Shown one piece after another: positions 25,175 through 38,400 of a DNA stretch of 64,000 nucleotides. Under the pieces are notes generated by a model that was not told the origin of the DNA, did no database searches, and saw only the letters and a list, made by a program, of their open reading frames with translations. Both the position numbers and the translations under genes were made by a program. How positions within the stretch are numbered: the stretch's first letter is position 1; every line of letters begins with the position of its first letter. The stretch spans positions 30,868,001 through 30,932,000 of the forward strand of contig NC_092580.1 in the NCBI RefSeq assembly GCF_037975245.1, in the 5' to 3' direction. The DNA comes from Apostichopus japonicus (Eukaryota; Echinodermata; Holothuroidea; Aspidochirotida; Stichopodidae).

Positions 25175-27839
25175 CATACTCCTATTAGATTCTAAACCAT
25201 TCACCCAACTTGTGGCTTACATGTTAAAGAGTATGAATGGAAGTACATGTGGTGCAAAAATTGGGTCAATTTAGGCAAGTTTAGACCACTTTAGGCCTCC
25301 CAGGAGCAGCGTACGAAAATTGTTCACTATACTGAGTAAAGAGGTTTGCTTTACTAGTGACTAGAACTTCAGGCTCTCATGGCAAATAGAAATGTGTGGT
25401 CTCAATATGGAAAATTAATGGTGCCATGAATGGCCAACCTGTCAGCTATCCAGTGATGGGTAGCGTTTTAGCTAGTGAGAACTTCTATCTAGATTTGGGG
25501 ACCCCATTACTTTTATGATTTAGTTTGTATGTCAATGGTGCTTTTAATAAGCTAATGCTACCATAATACACAGGTAGCACAGTTAAAAAATAGTGGAGGG
25601 ACGGACAACTGCTGGCTGACGATTAATTGGATCAACTCAGTCAGAAACAGAATGCGAGGGATTGGATGCAATGGTTGATCCTGTTAAATACTTCAAACAG
25701 TGATACACACTTTGGAAAGATACACGTATGTTTCCACGGCATTTGGTTTTGTTTTTATAACATTACTTTACGCTTAATATGTTAGTGTCGATAACATAGT
25801 GAAAGTTAGGTGAATCCCCACACTAGGCCAATGGTGGCAGTACTCATCAACTTCTGCTTAGGGACAGCTTAGGTTTTGATTTCTACATGGTTGGTAACAC
25901 TTCTGCGATAACTATTCGTAAGGTCCCATTTAACATAGGGTCACACCTATTCACACGACAGACGCCTGAATACGCGGAATGTTATTCTCAAGCTAACCGA
26001 ATTGTAGGGTTAGCAATTCTATGACCTTTTACCATTTGTATGAGAAAGTCATATAAGGTTATCCACAGCCTCATTATACATCTGACAAATAAGGGAAGGC
26101 ATCATGCTATTTCCCTTGCAGCTTGATTAAGATTTGCACTATTCCCCTGGCTACCATGTGAATAAGATATTCAAGAATAATTGCAGAATACCCTGCAACT
26201 CACACACACAGTGCTTTTCGAGACCGAAAATACATTGTATATTATAGGGACTTCTGGTCATATTCTGTGGGATTTAAGAGTTGAAGGGTTTTCTGCAAAT
26301 AAGCAGATATTTATTGTGATATTTATCCGACTGCTGGACAATTAGCCCTAGTTATTCAGCTGCAGGGAGAATACAACACCCCTCGCTTTTAGGTAACAGT
26401 GTATTGTAGATCTAGATGTCGCGATTCAAACCGTTCCCAGGAACCAGATTCTCTTGACCTATCCAAAATTGCTACTGTGCAGTGTTGTTCAACGGACTTT
26501 TCCGTGGATTTGGTATTTCTGGTTTTTCAATCGGGGAGTGGGATTTCTAAACAACTTTTTTTCACCATTGCTGCACTGCAATGATGTTGAATGTGGATGT
26601 CTACACCTCAATCATTATTCATGACAGTGGTCAGATGCTAAGGTAAACTTTCAACCACCAGATGGGGATATTAATGGTGGTCGCAAAAGTACGAGTGGGT
26701 GCAGGTATTCACACTTGCTGTGTTACTTTCTAAGCATTCATCAAAACTAGAAGCATCATGAAAGTCGGTATTCATCCATGATACTCGTCTGGATAGGGTT
26801 TCAAATGAGCTGCTGTTGGCTTGCTAACCATGGGATTTCCTCATCTTACTTGAAGGAAAGTTCAACAAGATAGATCTATATAAAAATTAACCTATTAATA
26901 TTAAGAAAAAACTGCCAGTTGAATATTGACATACAAACAATGTTATGGTCTAAACAGAAGCCAAGGTCAACAAAACAGAACCAAAAGTCAGTGAAACTTG
27001 GAAACAAAATTATGCATACAGAAAAAATGTATACATGCAGTTTCATTCCTGATGTTATCGCTGATGGACACAATGATATACTCATTTCATCATTATCTCC
27101 TGAAAAGGCAAAGTGGATTTTTAGAACTACAGGCCAGAATGCAGGTAAATATATGAATCCTAGTTTAGAAAAAAACAAATTAGAAAACTAATTTTGCTGG
27201 GAGATAACACCTGAAATCAGGAGAGTGTAGGATTGCCTTAAAACCTGGGAGTCTCGTGGTAAAACAAGGAGAGTAAAGCAAGTCTGCTTGTTCACCTGGC
27301 AGCTACATAAAGATGGAATCCTTTGTTGAAAATTCCATCTACTAGGTCTAGCCAAGATAAATGAAAAATATTACAGGTAGAATTGTTTATCTGCTACTCT
27401 GTGCATGTTCAGACGGGGATAGTTTAGAGAGGTGGTGTGTCTGAACAGAAATGGCACCTCTTTTTAGGAGTGTTTATTCTCATGACCACACTTTTTTGAA
27501 AGATGTCTCAATCTTACACAACATCCCAAGTATTGTATTGAACATTGTGGAAGGCCTACCAGCCTACAGTAGTTTTGAAGAATGTAACGTGAAATTTTTG
27601 CGAATACCAATTGTAAGTTTTAGGATGGTGTCGTAGTGATCCCACAAAAGTTGTGATGTTTCAGGGATACTTAAACATGGCTTGATGAAGGGCCCTGTTT
27701 ATAGTGTTGCCAAATATGTTCTTATTGATAAAAGATAACTTTGGAGAATGTAAAAGTAATTAATTAATTAAATTAATAATTAATGTTGATATGCTTCTAT
27801 TTTCAGTTTTCAATTTCAGCTTGATCCAGTCTCTTCATC

Positions 27840-30800
27840 ATGGATGAGGTTGAAGAAATTTGCATAGAAGAAGTTGCCCTGGAGGGCTTGGATGGTAAGA
27901 AGTGTTTATCAATACTTTTTTCCTACGGACAGAATTTTCCTTGCAAATGACTACTACTGACATGTAGCAGTAAATGATTCATACAAAGTATAAAAATAAA
28001 ATACAGTAGTTTTCTCAAGAAAGATTCTTCTAAAATGAGAAACTTTTACATTTTTTGTTTATAAAAATTGCAAGAAAACCATACATTTGGGGCAGAATTT
28101 TATTTTGGATTGATTTATTTTTCAACAGGCATCACATTGAGTGCATTATGGTTGCGCCTTGAGAATAGGGAACCAGAGTTTAATCTTAAACTTGATACCT
28201 TCTCAACGGAGGCTATTTGGACTATTTTAGCATCAAGCATGGAATTGAAATTCTACAAACTTCCCTCAGCAAGGGAGCTGCCAACTATTCCGGCAAAAAT
28301 TCGTCACAGAGACCCAGTTACTGGTATCATCCAAGTCAAACAGGAGGTACTGTACACGAATGGAGTTTTTTCTCCCTTTTTCTTGAAAAGTATTCATTGA
28401 CCAGCTTGATTGTAAACAACCTTTGTTTTTCTAGTTTCCATTGTAGGTATTGGTGTATATTTGGTATATATACCATACATTTATTACACCATACATTTAT
28501 TACACCTGTTTGTATTGACTTTTGAATAAATGTGAGAGAATAAATTCTGAAATTGAATCAAAAGAAATATATAATTTTATATTTATTGTGAATGGATCTC
28601 TCAGGATAGATTTCAATTTTTAAAGTTATGACCTATGTGAGGGTAGGAATCCAGCATTTTCAGGGCTTTTGTTAAAATGGCCTAGCCTCTACAGTGCACA
28701 CTGAAATCTGGTAAAAATGAAACAGTAAACAAATTTGACTGTGATTGATTATAATTATGTGTAATAGTAAGTGGGCCTGATGTTTCGATCTTTGCCAGAT
28801 CTTTTTCAGAGGCTGAATACTTTCAGCCTCTGAAGAAGATCCTGCTAAGATCAAAACGTCAGTCCCACTTACTTTTACACATTCTCTTATACAGGCTCAT
28901 TAGTGGATAAGCAGTTTGCTAACAGTTTTTGATTTATTTTGATTATAATTATAATAGATTATGTGTAATAGATTGATTATATGATTTTTGTTTTTACATG
29001 TAATCAATATTACTGATATAGAATCACATGAACTGATGATTTTGAAAAATGTTCTACTCATTGCAAACAGCTGAGCTTTATTTAGGGCTACAAGAAAACT
29101 TGAAACATTGCTGGCTCATGCAAAGTACCATGTGTTAGAGAAATGTTTTAAAGTTGAAACACCATCTCAATATCATGTCCCTGGCCCTAGACATGGTAAT
29201 TTGAATGTAAAACTATGCTTACCAGATAAAATCTTCCTTTCTCCTGGAAGTGGTTCATAGTAGATGGTCTGTGTCACTGTCATAAAAGAGGAAAGTTTTA
29301 TTTGTATATATTCATAATTCTGTTGGTGAGTTACCTTAGAAATATGACACATTTGGAATGTTTGTTTAGTTGTCGAATGTTCTCTTCATGTAAACTTTCA
29401 TGAAATGTGTTTATAAGAATATTATATTTTCCTCAATTGTTACATCGTCTTGTACATTATAACAAAAATGGCTCATTGTCAAGGTGACATTTCTGTTGCC
29501 AGATGCATTAATAAATTTCACTTTAAAAAAAAAAATTACACTAAAAAGTTTTGAAAAAGTTTTTGCAATACAAAATGATATTTCATTGGATGCAGTTGTG
29601 GCTCACATGTGCAGAATTTTTTTTTACACAGTGAAGTTCAGCTACAAAGATATTTTGTTTAATTATGAAATTTTATTTACCAGTACAGAACACTGTCTAG
29701 GTGAAGCTGAAATATCTGCAGACACAAAGTTTAATTAAGTTAAGCACGTGTAAAGCTGGGGTGAAATTTTTTAAGCGTGCCAGAAGCTTGTGATATCTTG
29801 TAATAAGTGATTTGTTTTTGCTGATGTGGTGATAAAATAAGACAAAAAATTCAGCTTTCTCTAAAATTCAGATTGAACACAGCAATTTTGTTAAAAAGTA
29901 AAAACAGTTGCTGTCTTCATAAACCTTTATCCATCACAGAATTATGCATTTTATTATGACTTCATTTCAATGAGGTAAGGCATTAACTTCTTTTGTTTAT
30001 AATTATTTGCAAGCTTTTAACGCTAAAATGAAAACAATGGAAGCAACTTGCAAGACCTATTTTATTTTAATTAATTTTTTGTTGTTTTCTTTTTGTAGGA
30101 CTACAAAAATCCATATCCAGTCCATGTAATTTCAAGTGCAAAGCATAAAGTGTTTGGTTCTTGCTCAACTTTCCTGACAAGAAAAGAAGTCACTGCGGAT
30201 ATACGAAAAGCAGACGGAACATTAAAGATGACTTTGGCAGAAGTCACTCAAAAGTTTGTTTTCTCGTTGACTTCTGGTTATGGTCAAATATATCAAAGCA
30301 TTTCACTTAATTTTTTTTCTAAAGAAATTTTGAAGAAATTTCTAGTCAGATACAAGCAGGTTTTCAATCAAAAGTCTACTATGTTCTGGATTTTAGTTTA
30401 GGACTTTACTTCTCAATATATCAAAATAATTTGATGACACTAAAAAGATTTTGACGCAGAAGAGTTCAAGTATGTGGTTAGACACAAAATGAATATTCAT
30501 TTATTGTAGATCATTAGAAAACACTGCTAACAGTCCAGCAAGTATTTATATCAGCACTTTCAAGTTTTGAGGAATTGACCCTTTAAACGACTGAGGTTCA
30601 TCAACCAAACTGGCTGGACTATTGAGTCAAATACAGTGACCATTAGGTCAGTTACTCGGATGCAAAACTCGATGGGAAAACATGAAGCCTTTGTCGCTTC
30701 AAATGACGTGTCATAATGTGTTATAAATTTGTTGAGGAGAAATGGTGTTGACTATAATCCAAAAGGGTACTGTTGTTGTTTATATGAATATTCAAAAGAC

Positions 30801-33800
30801 ACAGTGTGCTGCAGCTGGATGGAAACTAATTAGCTATTGTCGGTCAAGCGGAATTAGTTCACCTAAACCACGGGAATTTTCAAGTCACATAGCTGAAAGA
30901 CACACCACCTTGTTATATATGTAATAAGTCATCTGGCAACACATGCAATGAGTTTTGCTATTCTCTTCTGTTCGCCAGATACGGGGACACTCTAGTCCTG
31001 GTCGCGTCGCAGAGTATTAGACTGAGGGCGCTCTGTGGTTCCGATTCTTGCCAGACGGAGCAACTCTCCGACATAGTCTATGTACTTCTGGAGTGGATAG
31101 GTAGACACAGGCATTATGGAGCTTTCCAGTCCGATAGCAAGAAGGACATCAAGATCGATTCCAAGATGGGCTTCTATTATCGTAAACACCTGTCCAGGCT
31201 TGGCATCATTACTCTCCAGGTCAGTTCCATTACTGACCAGTTCTCAATATGTGCTATCTGCTATTTTTTTTGCTGGATTGAACTTGGGAAGAGCAAAGAA
31301 AAGTTGGCTAGAGTGGGTTTCACACCAGTGACCTACCTCAGGGTTACAAGACCTGTCTTCTATCAACTGAGATATCTATTCCCTAGTTGGTGGCAATTTC
31401 TATATTACCACTTCTTTGTCAGGGGTAAATGGAAGGGTGGGTGGGGGGAGGGGTGGTTACCACCACATTACTTCTCTCACCATGTAACCAAGGATCCAAT
31501 TTCATTCAATACAACCCAGAAAGTGGCAGGGCAGTTGCAAGAGAAAATTTGGCTATTTATATGTAAAGATATACATTTTTGAAATGCTGAAACATTGACA
31601 TCATTTGACATCATTTATCTTATGGTAACTCCTTAGGGTTAGGGGGGCAGGGAGGGATGGGAAAGTTATTTTAAGGGTTAAAGCATAACAAGCTGCAACT
31701 TCCAATTATACAGATTTACTCAACAAAGTCCTGCCATGTTTGTAAGGTCACAGAAAACTGGAAGGTACCTTCTCTGTGGTGGAAGCTGCCACGACAAATA
31801 ATAATGATAATAATAATAATTAGCAGTTATATTTACAAAGCTTCAGCAACCACAAATGTGAGAGGAACCTGCAAGGGCTTATGGATTACAACTTACACGT
31901 CGGGTGTCTTCCAATCCAGCATTTTAACTGAAATTTGGAATCTTTTTCAATATAGAGTCTTTTCAGATGGGAATACCGTTGACTGCTCTCGATGAAAAAC
32001 CCACCTTACTCTGACCCGGCCGGGGTATCAAACTCGGAAACTCCCAATTGCATAAGCCTCATTGCTTCAAATGCCACTGCCTTTATCCACTCGGCCACAA
32101 ATGATCTGGACATGTCTAGATACTGTACCTAAAACATGTGATTAGTCCCAAAGTCTCTTTATCATGGAGGCTCTAAGCAAATCTCAAACATACTGTCACA
32201 ACTGTTGCACAAAATGTTTCAACAACAGAAAAACAAAGCTGAATTACTCCCTTGGAAAAACATATTGAATAGCAAAACTTTTTGCATAAAACTAAAGTGT
32301 TTGTAAAGCTCATAAGCAAAATTTAACTTTATCATTAAGTTTTGTTTTTATATCTGCAAATTTTAAATTAAGATACTTTTTCGCCGACAGTCCGTTGCTA
32401 GGCAGGAGGTACCAAAGCCATTCTCGATAGTTAAGTTACTCTTCCTGAAGAGCAAAACCGTCTATCAGCCTCACAGCAGGTACGATCTTATGTCAGAGGA
32501 TGTCAGCAAATATCTGGAAGCCACCGCACATTGGATGGCGTCCTTCACCGACACCAGGGCCTACGTCTTGGAAAAACACCAGGTCTGCTTATCCCTTAAA
32601 GTAGCATTTTTTGAGTGGATTTGATCTTGATTTTCAACTCGCTTGGGCCAGGAAATATCCGTGACGAAATACTTGATAGAATTTTGTACACGACGATTGC
32701 AGTAGGAACTTGATTCGACCTCTTAGGAAGTGGAATAGGGTCATGAAACCCTACTAGATAGTTTAAATAGAATGAGAACTAGCAGTATTCAGTGATGTAG
32801 CAAGTAAAACATTTATAGAGCTTCATTAGGTATTAAAAGTGGGGAAAAAGGACCATAAATACCATTAAAAAAATATTCTCAGACAGTTTTAATAATCTGG
32901 TCACTATACCAGATGTATCAGTAGCAATTTGTTCATCCCTGAAGTAGAGTTCACTTTAAATGATGCCAAGTCTCTTTAATCGCCAAGTATTCGTAATCGT
33001 GGAGAACCGATGTTTATTACGATTGTCTATCAAACAGGCTATGCGCCCAAACTATGCTCCTGAGAGAAGTATCATTATTTCCTTAACAAGTTGGCAGGTT
33101 TATGCTTGCACATATTAAAGTGAGCTTTATATATGCTGATATTGATGTAATATCTATAAATTATTGGTCACCAATTATTTCAGCTCCCTGCACCACTGTT
33201 TTACCTTGAATATTAAAATGGCAATTAACTTATGTAATTATAAAAGCTTGCACAGTCAAGTAGCCATCGAAATTGAGATTTGCTGGACACGATTATCTTA
33301 CTCGTTACAGTCTGCTAACTTTTCCAATAAATCAGAAGCCATTTTATCTGAAACGATTGAATTAATAGTGGCCGTTGGTTCTTTCCTTCTTGTTTGTCAA
33401 TGTTATCAGCTTGTGGACCCGGACATGTTTCGAAGGAACATTGCTTTAATGAAGTCCATGGGCTACATCGAGAAATATACTCTCCCGCATAGCGTCGCCA
33501 CGGGATACAGGAAATGTCGCCTGGCAAATAAAAATGTAGAAATTGGGGTACGTACCACAGCTTGTTTTTTCGTCAGACCATCTAGGCACAAATGTCATTA
33601 GTCAGATGCTGGTGGAGTGGTATGGGTGGAGGGGGGGGGGGCATTTCAGCACCACTGTGGCCAGGCTTTGGAGGACATGTTTGTGCTCAGTAGTGTCACA
33701 CAGTAAGCACTATTGGTCAACAGAGATAATCTCTAATGTTTCAAATCGAGTCAGCCCAGCTGCAGGGGATCTGGCAGCTGCCACAGCTTTTTTTTTTGGC

Positions 33801-35454
33801 ATTGTGCCAATGATGTTTAATCTTTCATCAGGACTAACGATTGCACAATCGCAGGAAGTGCACCTATTCTCTACCTGGATTAGTAAGATATTAAGGTATT
33901 TCTTAGTTTCAGAAGGGAATTTTCCCCATGAAGATTATCAGGATGAATTGCCTCAATTTGACTCCAGGGCCATCGAGAGACGTTCAACAAATCACTCATT
34001 TCACACTGAGGTTATCAAGGAATATGTTGGTGTTCAAAGTTTGTGTCATGGTTTTTGAGGGCTCATAAATTTGTGTATTATAAAATACAAAAACATGCAC
34101 ACAAAAAACCTGCTATACATCTTTGGAATTGTATAGCGATTTGTTCATTGTGGAGAGTTTTCTGTGATGCGACACTGGATCAAATGTTCCCTGGTTTTGC
34201 TTCATATTAAAAAATGCATATTTCTGTTCCATGTTTTAAGAACATTTTGTTTTTTTTCCTTTACAGGTTGGAGTTATCAGACTCCTTAAACCGTTCCGTA
34301 TCAATGAGGAAGACACAGAAGAGCCAGTAACATCTGAAAGTAATTTTTTTGTTTTTATCAAATTTGTTATTTTTCTATAGCCAATAGCATGGACATATGC
34401 AAATAGACTTTGGCATGACCAGACAATGCATTTCCTCTCCCTCTCTCCCCCTCCCTCCCTCCTCCCCTCCCAACTACGTAAATTCTGTTGTTGTATGTAT
34501 TGTGCTGTTTCAATATTTCTAATGAAACTTCCCTGTCAGAAGGATGCTCGGAAATAATATATTGTTCAAATTTAATGAAACTATTTTAACGGCTCTCAAC
34601 TTTGTCTCGTGTAAGATACTTTGGTACCTGTATGAGACAAACCATTCATACAATTTTTGCACTTGTATAGCAATAAATGGCTCAGTCTTATATCAATGTC
34701 TTGGTTTCTGGCTTGGTGACTGCAGTTTTCACCTTCATCGGCTTGGTGACCCTTCAGTGACGATTATTGTCGCCTGGGAAAGGTGCCTATGGGGAGGGGG
34801 AATCCCCCTTCACCTTTGAGAAATGTTGATATGATTGGTGGTGCCTAGTTGCATATATTATATACATATAGTGTTATTTTCGGCAACTTTTCAAGTACCG
34901 AATGTTCAAGATTTTAACACTTAGTTATTCTAGAATTATCGGCAATATTTCTTTTCTCCAGATTTTGTAGGCCACCCTTCAAAACAATTTCGTCACACTG
35001 AAATGGTCGGGAGCCCCAGTTTGAATATCCGGGATTAGACAACAAACTAAAATTTCATTAAATGTTCCAAGTCTGTAATATTTTAAAAGGACTTTGAAAT
35101 GTTTGTCGCACGCCTTCCACTTCCCAGTTTTTGTCCAAACCATGATTAGTATAATGTTCATATGTTCCTGAAAACACCATTTATGATTACTGTCATCGCA
35201 TTTAGCAAAGAGAAAAATTTTCACTGACTGGTAGGTCATCAAATGATACTGGTATTTCTCCTTATTCAATTACTTATTCAATAATAATAGAAGAAATAGA
35301 AAGAATATTTTCTTTTTTCATTTGTGGTCATATTTTTCTTTCCACAGTGAACATCAAAGATACAGTGCTTTACAAGGGAAGATCTCAAATAGATCAGGTG
35401 TACCAACTTATCTGTATGAAGTACTTTGAGGAGGGCAAAGCATGCACCAGAGCT
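27840..35454 (+). CDS. GTF3C1: GTF3C1 exons 1-8 (N-terminal B-block-binding part)
   Basis: Exons: 27840-27894, 28129-28346, 30099-30253, 30979-31219, 32391-32582, 33410-33547, 34267-34339, 35348-35454 (393 codons). Exon 4 holds the core resembling the Pfam TFIIIC B-block family: TLVLVASQSIRLRAL, then a winged-helix-like stretch YVLLEWIGRHR and YYRKHLSRLGIITLQ. In the yeast homologue (Tfc3) and in vertebrates this part is linked to B-box DNA contact. Exon 5 continues with PFSIVKLLFLKSK. All donors are GT and all acceptors AG. Confidence 0.93.
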
Positions 35455-38400
35455 GTATGTATTTGTTACATTTATTTATTGTATGTATGTATTTATTGTA
35501 AGTATTTATTTATGCAGGATTCTTTTCAGCTGGGCTGGCTGTTTGTCTTTGAAGGAATATTCCATAGGCTGTAGATCATTTGTTTGACAACTTGATGGCA
35601 ATTTTCTGGATCTTTAGGTCCAGACCCATATCCTAACAGCTTTTTTGTATCATGTCGATAGCAATATTTAAACTTTGGTGAAACAATTTATGCCAGCCGT
35701 GGAGTTTGTGATGCCATGGTGGCAATTGAGCAGAAGTGGCTTTTTATTTTGTTTTTCTCCATTAATGTATATTTTTTTACATTTTATAGACTGAGAACAA
35801 ATATTCTTACTAGCAATTTGCATATTGGTTTAATTTTCAAAATACAGAGAATGTTGACTCAAACAAACGAAAAAAATCTCAAATGTGTCCTATTTTAAGG
35901 ATAAACCAACAAAAATATGATAAAAAGGAAAATATGTATATGGAGAATATGTGTCATAAATACACCACAGATTTCCCACTCTGCTTCACTTCTGGGTGTA
36001 AGAAAGGTTTTTTGGGATAAAACTTAGTTGACATTTACCCCTGCTATATCCACAGTGAGAAGAAAGCTGATGAGTTGGGGGTATTCAACTAACAGTGTAG
36101 AACAGTTGTGCACATAAGCATCAGATTGCCGTTCGCTGGATCTGTTACTTGCAAATCAAACTAACATCTGCACAATGTTTTCCAATTTTGAATCAATAGA
36201 AATTTGGAGATGACTCTAATTTTATTTACTGGTAACAGTTAATTGCACCTTTTTTTCTTTCTTTCTTGTTGTAGAGGAGAGATACTTCATTGGACTAAAT
36301 ATGCAACGTTGCTGCATTCTTTGTGAGGGGCAAGGGAGGGGGGGGGCATGGTCAGTTAATTGGTAGTAATTATGGGTAATTGACTGCTGTTAGTACAAAA
36401 AAGAAACGAAATGTCAGAGCTGTATGTCTCTTTCTTTATTGTTTTATGTACAAATTTCAATTTTTTTTTTTTTTTGTGGTTTTAGGACCTGTCCAACTAT
36501 TTCAAACTGAGCCGTAACTGCATTCGAACTTTAATGCGTCGATTGGAAGGTGTGAAGTTAGTCAAAGCTGAAATGATTGATATGGGGAAGCAGAGGGCAT
36601 CGGGGTAAGTTGGAAAGGTATTTTTTATTTCTTCCTGAGGGCAGAAGAAATCTATGAGAAGGTGATGGTGTTTGTATGTGTGTGTGCGTTTGTTTTTCTA
36701 TCTGACTGAGGACTTGAACAAAAGAATTCCAGGTCCTCGGTTGTGATTTCTAAAGAATCACCATGTCCTCGGAAGAATTCTATTGTTTGGGGTATTGTTA
36801 AGGTTAGGGTACGTGGATTTGAACAATGGAAAATACAATGGGTTCCTCGGTCTGAATGAAATAAAAACATGTGTGTGCGTGTGTGTGTGTGCGTTTGTTT
36901 TGTATTCTGACCGAGGACTTGAACAAAAGAATTTCAGGTCCTCGATTGTGATTTCTAAAGAATCACCACGTCCTCGGAAGGTTTCTATTGTATGGGGCAT
37001 TGTTAAGGCTAGGGTATGTGGATTTGAACAATGGAAAAGACAATGGGGTCCTCAGAATGAATGTAATACAAATATGTGTGTGTGTGTGTGCTGCCTTACC
37101 TTGTAAAGACTTCAAGTCAAGAAGCACACAGTGGTTTAAGTTTGCATGGTGTGTAGATGTATATTGTTTCTGTGGAGGTTAAAGGTCTTTTTAGGTCACC
37201 AGGGGTCAAAGTCTGAAAACATTGTAAATAACTCAAAAAGTACATGATGGGTTCAATTTAATAAGTTTGATATGTAGAAGCACCATAGTGAGTAGAAGAA
37301 CAAGTTAATACCACTGAGGTGAAGCTAGCTGTTTTTAATTGTGATATTTGTTTCCTTCATGTTTGAACAAGAATGTGTCATTGGAGAGTGACAGAGCAGA
37401 GACGGGTGGGTGGGTTGGGGGGTGGCTAGGCTGTAGTGCAAAATATTAGTTTGCAGTGCTAAAAGCCTCTTATAAATACATCTCACTTGAACAGGTTCAT
37501 ACCATTGATGCCCCCAAAGACGCATACCATCCAAGAGAGTGTCTCGTCTCTAGATGAGAGCTTCGAAGCAACTTCGATTGACCAATCAGAGGACAGAACA
37601 GATGAGCAGAAGGAGATGCAAGATAGAGATGGTAAAATGCAAGAAATCTTCTGGGTCAATTCTCTAAACCATTTTTAATAGTTTTAATACTCTAGATCAA
37701 TTTGGACCCAAAGATTTAGCTTCAATATAAAACGTTCTTTCCTTTGATGTTGGTAATTTACAACCTATTAATTTTTGATACCTTTGGTTTGTGACAAAAA
37801 TTTACTGAAAAATGAATGAAACTTTGCAATAATTATTCTGTGTAAAATGTTTGCCTTGTTTGTCTTGAATATCATACAGAGAAGATGCCATCAGCTACCA
37901 AAATGGCGACAAACTTTTCAGCAACGAGAGCAGAGAAGAGACGCCAGGTGATGCTCTCTTTGCTAAAAGAGAGTAAAATCTTGTTGGGGACTTACTTACT
38001 TCTAAAGGTTTGTAATGGGAGAGAATTGGACTACTTCTATGATGTAGCTTATGTATTTATGTGAGGATTAATGTTCGCTTTAACAATGTGTTTCGATATG
38101 AGATTCATGTTTTTCAACAATATCAAATAATATCAAACTTGTATACAGGAAAAGATTATTATTTTTTTTTTTTTGCCAATTCTTTCCTTACTTTTTTTTC
38201 AAAGAGATGCTTCCTTTGTTTTGGTATTGGTTATAAAATTTGGTGTCAAAATTCAGCTCATATATTTTATATTAAAAAATGAAAGACTTGAACTGAAAGG
38301 TCCATATTCTAAGATTGAAAGATAAATAGAAAAAGTACAATCACATTTTACCTGTTGCAAGGATTATAAAATAGTTATCATATTTTTTGTGATGAAATGC

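Larger units (their letters stand above)
22231..27839. other. Gene-poor interval between the NXPE-like gene and GTF3C1
   Basis: It contains two hAT-type MITEs (22601-22969, 24515-25174). No protein family is recognised in the remaining sequence. The 90-codon frame at 26919-27191 has a possible donor (AG|GTAAAT) but no identifiable homology or partner exon. The GTF3C1 promoter should lie near the right end. A pyrimidine-rich tract ending in an AG at about 27822 may be the acceptor of a 5' UTR intron. Confidence 0.45.

Noticed and set aside
26919-27191. 90-codon frame ending near a possible donor upstream of GTF3C1
   Set aside because: No partner exon, homology or clear acceptor; GTF3C1 already has a family-like N-terminus starting at 27840.
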